A DNA stretch of 45,581 nucleotides from CAZHTS01 sp964535315. GTDB taxonomy: Bacteria; Chloroflexota; Anaerolineae; Anaerolineales; Anaerolineaceae. Both the position numbers and the translations under genes were made by a program. Shown here piece after piece: positions 39,934 through 45,581 of this stretch. The notes under the pieces were generated by a model. That model saw only the letters and a list, made by a program, of their open reading frames with translations. It had not been told where the DNA came from and did no database searches. Position 1 is the stretch's first letter. Each line of letters begins with the position of its first letter. The DNA lies in assembly GCA_964535315.1 (NCBI GenBank), contig CAZHTS010000038.1, positions 1-45,581 of the forward strand. The letters are read 5' to 3'.

Positions 39934-41115
39934 ATGTATCACAAGCTTATCAGAAGCAGGCTCATCGCCGTCGTGCTCGCCGTCTTGCTGCTTTCCAGCA
40001 TGCTGGCCGGTTGCAGCCAGGAAAAAACAATTAAGATCGGTTTCGTTGCCCAGATTACGGGCCCCGACTCCTACATCGGTCAGGCCGCCAAGGTGGCGCT
40101 GGAAGAACGCGTGGCCGAGATCAACGCCAAGGGCGGCATCAAGGGCTACCAGGTCAGCCTGATCACCTATGACAGCCGCTCCGAAGTGCCGGACGCCGTG
40201 GCCGCCGCCAAGCGTCTGATGGAACAGGACCGCGTCGCCGCCATCATCGGCCCCGAATGGTCGGGGGCGGCCATCCCGCTGGCGCCCATCGCCACCGCCG
40301 CCAAAATCCCGATCATCGCCACCACCGCCTCCAACATCAAGGTGACGGTCGACGATAACGACCAGGTTCATCCTTACATGTTCCGGGTGTGCTTTATCGA
40401 CCCGTATCAGGGCTACGCCCTGGCCGACTTTGCCTACAAAGAGTTGGGCAAAACCAAGGCCGCTTTTATCACCGACGTGACCGCAGCTTATTCGGTCGGG
40501 ATTCAAAATTACTTTGAACAGCGCTTCACCGAACTGGGCGGGCAGGTGGTGGCCAAGGAAGGTTACCAGGCCAACGACACCGAATTCCGCGCCCAGGTCT
40601 CCAAAGTGGCCGAGTCCGGCGCCGACCTGCTGGTGGTGCCCACCGGCACCTACCGCGACATCGCCCTGATCGCCAAACAGGCCGACGCCCTCGGGCTGAA
40701 GATCCAATACCTGGGCGGCGACGGCTGGGTGGCCGACGAACTGCTCAGCATGGCCGGCAAGGAACTGGAAGGCGCTTACCTGTCGAGCGGCGTGTCGACC
40801 GAATCGCCCGAGTTCCAGGAATACAACGCTCAGTTCGAAAAGAAACACGGCCAGAAGGCCACCGTCTACGCCTACTACGCCCTGGACGCCCTGTACGCCC
40901 TGGAATACGCCGCCGGTGTGGCCATCGACCAGAAGGGCTCCCCCGACAGCGTCGCCATCCGCGATGCGCTGGAGAACATGAAGGACGTGCAGGCCTTCAC
41001 CAGCAAACTGACCATCGAACCCAAGACCCACAACCCGCACAACAAACCGGTGGTCATCATGCAGATCAAAGACAGCAAGTGGACTATCGTTAAGACCTAC
41101 CAGCCCGGCGACTAA
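39934..41115 (+). CDS. livK: ABC transporter substrate-binding lipoprotein, branched-chain amino-acid type
   Basis: 393 residues from the ATG at 39934, with AGGAGGAG at 39921-39928. A signal peptide with lipobox SSMLAGC anchors it by C24. The mature part is a type I periplasmic-binding fold of the Leu/Ile/Val-binding (LivJ/LivK) class: IKIGFVAQITGPDSYIGQAAKVALE, then VAAIIGPEWSGAAIPLAPIA and TASN. It would capture the ligand at the cell surface and deliver it to the membrane permeases encoded next. The class also serves amides, urea and aromatic compounds, so the branched-chain amino-acid ligand is inferred from the operon. A 230-bp gap with a strong hairpin follows. Confidence 0.9.
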   Translation: MYHKLIRSRLIAVVLAVLLLSSMLAGCSQEKTIKIGFVAQITGPDSYIGQAAKVALEERVAEINAKGGIKGYQVSLITYDSRSEVPDAVAAAKRLMEQDRVAAIIGPEWSGAAIPLAPIATAAKIPIIATTASNIKVTVDDNDQVHPYMFRVCFIDPYQGYALADFAYKELGKTKAAFITDVTAAYSVGIQNYFEQRFTELGGQVVAKEGYQANDTEFRAQVSKVAESGADLLVVPTGTYRDIALIAKQADALGLKIQYLGGDGWVADELLSMAGKELEGAYLSSGVSTESPEFQEYNAQFEKKHGQKATVYAYYALDALYALEYAAGVAIDQKGSPDSVAIRDALENMKDVQAFTSKLTIEPKTHNPHNKPVVIMQIKDSKWTIVKTYQPGD

Positions 41116-41220
41116 GCCCCACGTTGGGTCTGCACGCTCTCAGGGGGCTCTGTCTCAAAGGCCTGTCGGGGTCTGACCGGGGCAGGCGTGGTACGGGCGG
41201 GGAACGTTTCCTACGTGGAT

Positions 41221-41272
41221 GGCCGGCCGGGCCCATTCGGGCGGGTCTGAGACCCGTCCCTTGGGGCCGGCC
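41221..41272 (+). terminator. Strong GC-rich hairpin between the binding-protein and permease genes
   Basis: Outer arms GGCCGGCC (41221-41228 and 41265-41272) enclose an inner stem GGGCGGGTC (41239-41247) with GACCCGTCCC (41251-41260), loop TGA and one bulged T. No T-run follows directly, so full termination is uncertain. It more likely stabilises the upstream message or partly stops transcription, favouring binding protein over permeases. It lies in the 230-bp gap 41116-41345, which has no gene. Confidence 0.6.
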
Positions 41273-41345
41273 GGCATGACAGCCACGGCGCGCGATGGAC
41301 CAACTTTTGGGACACCCCCTCCATCCTTTTTTACAGGAGCAACTC

Positions 41346-42221
41346 ATGGATCTCTTCTTACAACAGGTCGTCAGTGGGATCTCGATTGGGGCCGTGTACT
41401 CCCTGCTGGCGGTCGGTTATGCTCTGGTATACAGTGTTTATAACTTTACCAACTGGGCCTTCGACGGTTTCATGGTGGTCGGCGCTTTCGCCGGTTTTTA
41501 CGCCATCGCTTCCTTTCAGCTTCCATTCTGGGCCGCCATTCTGGTGTCGATTGTCCTGACCGTGCTGCTGTCGGTTGGGATCGAGCGCGCCGCCTATCGC
41601 CCGCTGCGCCTGCGCAGCGCGCCGCGCCTGTTTATGATGATCTCGGCCATGGGCGCCAGCCTGGCGATCGTCAACATCGTCAACCTGTTTTTTGGCGGGG
41701 CCTTCCGCAAATTCCCCGAGTTCACCGCCGGAACGATCTTCATCGGCAAAATCGCCATCGGCAAGATGGATCTGTTCGCCGGCATCTTCTCCTTCGCCGT
41801 CCTCGCTCTGTTGTGGGTGTTTTTATACCGCACCCGCCCCGGTCTGGGCATCCGCGCCAGCGCCCTGGACACGTTGACCGCCTCGTTAATGGGCATCAAT
41901 AACGACTCGGTCGCCTTCCTGATCTTCATGGTCACCGGCATCCTCTCGGCCGTCGCCGGCATTTTTTACGGCATCAAATACGCCGTGTATCCGTACCTCG
42001 GGCTGGTCACCCTCAAGGCAATGATCGCCAGCATCATCGGCGGGCTGGGCAGCCTGCCGGGCGCCATCCTCGGCAGCCTGCTGTTGGGCGTGATCGAGAC
42101 GCTGGTCTCCGGTTACATCTCTTCGGTTTATCGCGACCTGTTTTCCTTCTCGTTTCTGGTCATCATCCTGCTCTTCTTCCCCAACGGGCTGATGGGCGTC
42201 AATGCCGACGAAAAGCTGTAA
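41346..42221 (+). CDS. livH: Branched-chain amino-acid ABC transporter permease LivH type
   Basis: 291 residues from the ATG at 41346, with AGGAG at 41335-41339; an in-frame ATG at 41295 would add 17 residues and is less likely. The protein is mostly hydrophobic with about eight membrane helices and the family signature SGISIGAVYSLLAVGYALVYSV at its start, IERAAYRPLR, and a GGLGSLPGAILGSLLLG loop near residue 235 that should contact the ATPases. It forms half of the membrane channel together with the next gene product. Confidence 0.92.
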   Translation: MDLFLQQVVSGISIGAVYSLLAVGYALVYSVYNFTNWAFDGFMVVGAFAGFYAIASFQLPFWAAILVSIVLTVLLSVGIERAAYRPLRLRSAPRLFMMISAMGASLAIVNIVNLFFGGAFRKFPEFTAGTIFIGKIAIGKMDLFAGIFSFAVLALLWVFLYRTRPGLGIRASALDTLTASLMGINNDSVAFLIFMVTGILSAVAGIFYGIKYAVYPYLGLVTLKAMIASIIGGLGSLPGAILGSLLLGVIETLVSGYISSVYRDLFSFSFLVIILLFFPNGLMGVNADEKL

Positions 42222-42233
42222 AGGGAGGATGGC

Positions 42234-43139
42234 ATGGGATACATCAACACAATCCTGATCCTGGGCGGGATCAACGTCATCGCCGCCCTGGGGGTGGCAA
42301 TTCTGACCGGCTATACCGGGCTGTTTTCCATCGGCCACGCCGGCTTCATGGCGGTGGGCGGCTACGTGGCGGCGGTGATGTACATGGAACTGCACGTGCC
42401 GTTCGTCATCGCCCTGGTGCTGGGCGGTGTGGTCGCCGGCCTGAGCAGTTTCATCATTGGCTACCCGGCTTTTCGCGGCAAGCTGCGCGGCGATTATTTT
42501 GCCATCGCCACGCTCGGCTTTTCCGAGGCCATCCGCCTGATCCTCAACAACACCTACACCGTGATCGGCGGCGCCTACGGGTATACCGGCATCCCGCAGT
42601 TGACCACCCTGCCGGTCACGCTGGCGGCGGTCGCCGTGGCGCTGGGACTGGCGCACAGTTTCGCCGTGTCGCAATACGGCAAGAACTGTATCGCCGTCAG
42701 CCAGGACGAAGTCGCGGCGCAGATGATGGGCGTCAACCTGCTCAAGACCAAACTGATCGCCCTGTTTATCAGCGCCTTCTACGCCGGGGTGGCCGGCGGG
42801 CTGCTCGGCTTCTACATGGCCTACCTCACCCCGTCCTTCTTCTCCATCACCCGCTCGTCCGACCTGCTGGCGGCGGTGGTGTTCGGCGGGGTACAATCGT
42901 TGATCGGGCCGTTGATCGCCGGCTTCGTGCTGGTGGCCGTGCCCGAACTGCTGCGCTTCTTCGCCGAGTGGCGTCTGATCATCTATGGCGCCCTGTTTGT
43001 GATCATCATGGTCTTCCGCCCGCAAGGTCTGCTGGGGTACACCGAGATGAATTTCGCCTTCGTCTCCCGCCTGATGCAGCGCATCCGCCCTGCCAGGCCG
43101 CTGCCGGCGTCCGCCGAGGTCGAACAAGATGAACGCTGA
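42234..43139 (+). CDS. livM: Branched-chain amino-acid ABC transporter permease LivM type
   Basis: 301 residues, with GGGAGGA just before the ATG at 42234, 12 nt after the first permease. It has about eight to ten membrane segments and LivM motifs: GYTGLFSIGHAGFMAVGGYVAA near residue 25, YFAIATLGFSEAIRLI, a VSQDEVAAQMMGVN cytoplasmic coupling loop near 155-170, and FRPQGLLG at the C-terminus. It is the second half of the channel. Its end overlaps the first ATPase gene by 11 bp. Confidence 0.92.
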   Translation: MGYINTILILGGINVIAALGVAILTGYTGLFSIGHAGFMAVGGYVAAVMYMELHVPFVIALVLGGVVAGLSSFIIGYPAFRGKLRGDYFAIATLGFSEAIRLILNNTYTVIGGAYGYTGIPQLTTLPVTLAAVAVALGLAHSFAVSQYGKNCIAVSQDEVAAQMMGVNLLKTKLIALFISAFYAGVAGGLLGFYMAYLTPSFFSITRSSDLLAAVVFGGVQSLIGPLIAGFVLVAVPELLRFFAEWRLIIYGALFVIIMVFRPQGLLGYTEMNFAFVSRLMQRIRPARPLPASAEVEQDER

Positions 43140-43923
43140 AACCCTGCGGCTCAACAACGTGTCGGTGCAATTTGGCGGCGTGCGCGCCGTCAACAACGTC
43201 AACATCGAACTGCATCCGGGTGAATTCGTGGGCCTGATCGGCCCCAACGGCGCCGGGAAAACCACCATCTTCAATCTAATCACCAGTTCGATCCGCCCCA
43301 CCACGGGCGAAATCTTCTTCGCCGGCAAAAACATCGTCGGCACCCCGCCGGATCAGATCTTCCACCTGGGCATCAGCCGCACCTTCCAGAACATCCGTCT
43401 CTTTCCGCAGATGAGCGTATTTGAAAACGTGGCGCTCGGCCTGCACAGCCGGCCGCGTTATTCGCTGGCCGAGGCCTTCATCCGCACCCGCCGGGCGCAG
43501 CAGGTCGAGAAGTCGGTTTACAACGAGGCGCTCGCCCTGCTCGAACAGGTCGGACTGCACGGCTACGCCGCCGAACGCGCCGGCAGCCTGCCCTACGGGC
43601 TGCAACGCCGCCTGGAACTGGCGCGCGCCATGGCCGCCTCGCCGCAGTTACTGCTGCTCGACGAGCCCGCCGCCGGAATGAACGAAGACGAGTGCGCCGA
43701 GCTGGTGCAGCTCATCCGCCAGATTCAAAACGAAAAACACTACACCACGATCATGATCGAACACCACATGAATGTGGTCATGGAATTGTGCGCCAATTCC
43801 AGGATCTACGTGCTCAACCTGGGTGAAATCCTGGCCTGCGGCTCGCCCGCCGAAATCCAGGGCAACCCGGCGGTGATTAAAGCCTATCTGGGTGAAAAGA
43901 GGTCACGCCATGTCCGCCAATGA
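43129..43923 (+). CDS. livG: Branched-chain amino-acid ABC transporter ATPase LivG type
   Basis: 264 residues. Walker A is GPNGAGKTT (38-46), Walker B is LLLLDEP ending at about 180, and the family extension MSVFENVALGLH and the C-terminal IEHHMNVVMELC region are present. The signature motif reads LPYGLQRRLE where LivG proteins usually have L-S-Y-G-Q-Q-R-R-L-E, so serine and the first glutamine are changed; this is a mild deviation in a normally permissive motif. It pairs with the LivF-type ATPase to power the transporter on the cytoplasmic side. It overlaps both neighbours, by 11 and 14 bp. Confidence 0.93.
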   Translation: MNAETLRLNNVSVQFGGVRAVNNVNIELHPGEFVGLIGPNGAGKTTIFNLITSSIRPTTGEIFFAGKNIVGTPPDQIFHLGISRTFQNIRLFPQMSVFENVALGLHSRPRYSLAEAFIRTRRAQQVEKSVYNEALALLEQVGLHGYAAERAGSLPYGLQRRLELARAMAASPQLLLLDEPAAGMNEDECAELVQLIRQIQNEKHYTTIMIEHHMNVVMELCANSRIYVLNLGEILACGSPAEIQGNPAVIKAYLGEKRSRHVRQ

Positions 43924-44638
43924 TGCCTTGTTACAGGTCGCTGCGCTCAACGTCCACTACGGCGGCATCGCCGCCCTGCGCGGCGTCGACCTGCGGGTGC
44001 AGGCCGGCGAAATCGTGGCGGTCATCGGCGCCAACGGCGCCGGCAAATCGACGCTGCTCAAGACCATCGCCGGCGCCAAGAATTACACCTCCGGCAGTAT
44101 CGCCTTCCAGCAGCGCCCGCTGCCCAAAGAAGCGCACCGCGTGGTGCAGTGCGGCATCACCCTGGTGCCCGAAGGGCGGCGTATTTTTGCCCCACTTTCG
44201 GTGCGCGAGAACCTGCTGCTGGGCGCCTACTCGCGCCCCAATAAAAGCGAAATGGAAGAAACGCTGCGCAGCATCTATCAACTCTTCCCGGTGCTCAAGG
44301 AACGCATCCAGCAGCGCGCCGGCACGCTCTCGGGCGGTGAGCAGCAGATGCTGGCCATTGGCCGGGCGCTGATGTCACGCCCGCGCCTGCTGCTGCTTGA
44401 CGAACCTTCGTTGGGCCTGGCGCCCATCGTCATCGATCAGCTATTCGACGCCATCATCCGCCTCAACCAGAGCCTGGGACTGACCATCCTGCTGGTCGAG
44501 CAGAACGCTTCGATCGCCCTCGAAATCAGCCAGCGCGCCTACGTGCTCGAAACCGGCGCCATCAAGCTGGAAGGCGCCGCCGAAGACCTGCTGGCCGACG
44601 ACCGCATCCAGCAGAGCTACCTGGGGCTGGCAGGGTAA
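43910..44638 (+). CDS. livF: Branched-chain amino-acid ABC transporter ATPase LivF type
   Basis: 242 residues from the ATG at 43910, overlapping the LivG-type gene by 14 bp; a GTG at 43892 is in frame but lacks a ribosome site. Walker A is GANGAGKST (40-48), the ABC signature LSGGEQQ begins at 140, and Walker B is LLLLDEPSLGLAP. VPEGRRIFAPLSVRENLLLGAY is the typical LivF segment after the Q-loop region. It is the last gene of the operon, followed by a long perfect hairpin. Confidence 0.93.
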   Translation: MSANDALLQVAALNVHYGGIAALRGVDLRVQAGEIVAVIGANGAGKSTLLKTIAGAKNYTSGSIAFQQRPLPKEAHRVVQCGITLVPEGRRIFAPLSVRENLLLGAYSRPNKSEMEETLRSIYQLFPVLKERIQQRAGTLSGGEQQMLAIGRALMSRPRLLLLDEPSLGLAPIVIDQLFDAIIRLNQSLGLTILLVEQNASIALEISQRAYVLETGAIKLEGAAEDLLADDRIQQSYLGLAG

Positions 44639-44657
44639 AAAATGTGCTTCACACACA

Positions 44658-44690
44658 ACAGGATCGCCTGAAAAGCTCAGGCGATCCTGT
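44658..44690. terminator. Perfect 14-bp hairpin between convergent genes
   Basis: Arms 44658-44671 and 44677-44690 (ACAGGATCGCCTGA and complement) enclose a 5-nt loop. There is no T-run on either strand immediately after the stem. Its place between the transporter operon and the oppositely oriented GyrI-like gene suggests a bidirectional termination or mRNA-stabilising role. Confidence 0.65.
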
Positions 44691-44709
44691 AAAAGGGCGG
44701 GTATTGCGA

Positions 44710-45207
44710 TTAGTGCTGTTCTCGTAGCAGTGATTTCGGTTTGATTGGGATGCAAATGTCCTCTTCGGAATTGGGATCCATATTCTTATATTTCTCCCCC
44801 AGGATTTCAAAATGCGGCCTGACGTCTAGTACGTAATCCGAGTGGGGCAACCACGTCTCGAAAATATAGTGAAAGATGGTCGTATCCGTGCTCGAGCCCG
44901 TATAATGAAAAACGGCATAGAGTCCACCTGCCAACACAAAAGCTTCCATTCCATCGGGCACCATGTCAAAATTCGATACTTCAACCGCCGCCCATTTTTC
45001 AAACTCGTTGGCCGGATGAAAGTCTATAAAATGCGTAGGCGCATACACGGCCATTGAAATCAAATCGCGTGTCACTGTGTTTGTGATTTCTTTTCGTCGT
45101 GGCAGAAAACTTCGCCAGAGATCCCCTGTTTTGTTGGCGGCTAACGACATGGTCATCCGTATTCCCAGCAACTTTTTCTCGGTTAATCGTTCTATTCTTG
45201 GTTCCAC
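44710..45207 (-). CDS. GyrI-like / AraC-type effector-binding domain protein
   Basis: 165 residues from a GTG at 45207 preceded by AAAGGAG about 8 nt upstream. The whole protein matches the stand-alone effector-binding fold: PRIERLTEKKLLGIRM at the start, GLYAVFHYTGSS, IFHYIFETWLPHSDYVLDVRPHFE, and ICIPIKP at the end. Related proteins bind small hydrophobic compounds as part of transcription activators or on their own (GyrI, which inhibits gyrase). No DNA-binding domain is attached. The DNA is visibly lower in GC than the transporter operon, which hints at recent acquisition. Confidence 0.85.
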   Translation of the reverse strand: MEPRIERLTEKKLLGIRMTMSLAANKTGDLWRSFLPRRKEITNTVTRDLISMAVYAPTHFIDFHPANEFEKWAAVEVSNFDMVPDGMEAFVLAGGLYAVFHYTGSSTDTTIFHYIFETWLPHSDYVLDVRPHFEILGEKYKNMDPNSEEDICIPIKPKSLLREQH

Positions 45208-45581
45208 CTGATGAACTCCTTTACATTGAGACGCTCGTTTGGGATACCCCCTGACGGTTTGTGCTACGGGCGCCGGGCTGACGTATTGGCTGATTGGCTC
45301 ATAGATTATACGATTTTGTTCATTCTACATCCAGCAGTTGTAGCGCTTGATCTGACTATCCGTTTTGGCCGCATCAGGCGTTTTGTGGACAATGGCTGGC
45401 AATTGACAACTTCTGCCTGCACAATCCCGGCCACCTTCACCGCCTGCCTTTCGGTTCAGTCGGAAACAGTTGCTTTATGGCCATTCTGATGGTGGTATAC
45501 TCAACGATTGTCCCTGTTCTTTCTCGGCCGAAAAAACATAAGTTGTCATTTGTTAAAGGGTCCGGTATTCAATTCTATTTT
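45208..45581. other. Right-end region without a supported gene
   Basis: These 374 bp have lower GC than the rest of the window. A minus-strand TATAAT (45310-45305) could be the -10 box of the GyrI-like gene with a leader of about 90 nt, but its -35 match is poor. A plus-strand TATACT at 45496-45501 may start a gene beyond the edge. A 92-codon plus-strand frame (45211-45489) has no ribosome site or recognisable fold. Confidence 0.5.

Noticed and set aside
39853..41040. 395-codon open frame on the minus strand
   Set aside because: It mirrors the substrate-binding-protein gene, is rich in Gly, His and Val in an unnatural way, and has no ribosome site.
41886..43343. 485-codon open frame on the minus strand
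   Set aside because: It is antisense to the two permease genes and the first ATPase gene, has a Gln/Asp/His-rich composition typical of antisense frames in GC-rich DNA, and lacks any recognisable domain.
45211..45489. 92-codon plus-strand frame at the right end
   Set aside because: No ribosome site, no recognisable fold, and it starts within the leader of the minus-strand GyrI-like gene.

Overview
The window is a GC-rich bacterial scaffold fragment with one run of 100 Ns (11425-11524). Gene content points to a member of the Chloroflexota, probably of the Anaerolineae type: very long soluble PAS/GAF sensors, GAF-rich histidine kinases, a class A penicillin-binding protein with a proline/threonine tail, YkuD transpeptidases, CBM9-type lipoproteins and PII-like c-di-AMP receptors. 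This assignment rests on recalled family distribution and not on a search. No tRNA, rRNA, CRISPR array, insertion sequence or phage gene was seen.

Left block (1-19506, all +): a signalling operon. Two giant proteins made almost only of PAS and GAF domains (the first cut by the window edge, the second broken by the N gap) have no kinase or other output domain. They are followed by a ParA/MinD-type ATPase and a 1018-residue soluble GAF histidine kinase. Next come a threonine-synthase-like PLP enzyme fused to a complete receiver domain, a stand-alone receiver, and a second threonine synthase. Genes overlap or nearly touch, so signal input, phosphotransfer and PLP chemistry appear to be co-expressed. 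This is the most unusual part of the window.

Middle block (19557-35310): a degenerate DNA-methyltransferase-like protein (+) converges on a large class A PBP (-). Divergent from the PBP is a glycoside-hydrolase-like gene followed by two tandem c-di-AMP receptor genes and a DUF4013 membrane protein, closed by a strong terminator. A minus-strand pair (flavin reductase, AMMECR1) lies back to back with a plus-strand run: amidase, two YkuD L,D-transpeptidases, a LURP-one-like protein, an unrecognised small protein and a thioredoxin-TPR protein. Cell-wall building and remodelling dominate this block.

Right block (35314-45581): two paralogous CBM9-type lipoproteins (-) bracket a plus-strand NrtR-like regulator whose Nudix box has lost its catalytic glutamates. 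Upstream of the second lipoprotein, on the same strand, are a Cys-rich DUF3795 protein and an iron-sulfur RNA (uracil-5-)methyltransferase. A complete branched-chain amino-acid ABC transporter operon (binding protein, two permeases, two ATPases) follows, with a promoter, a roughly 150-nt leader and palindromes. The last kilobase has a GyrI-like protein in visibly lower-GC DNA and then no convincing gene.

A recurring feature is a -10 hexamer only 6-7 nt upstream of the start codon without a well-placed Shine-Dalgarno sequence, which suggests leaderless transcripts alongside ordinary SD-led genes.
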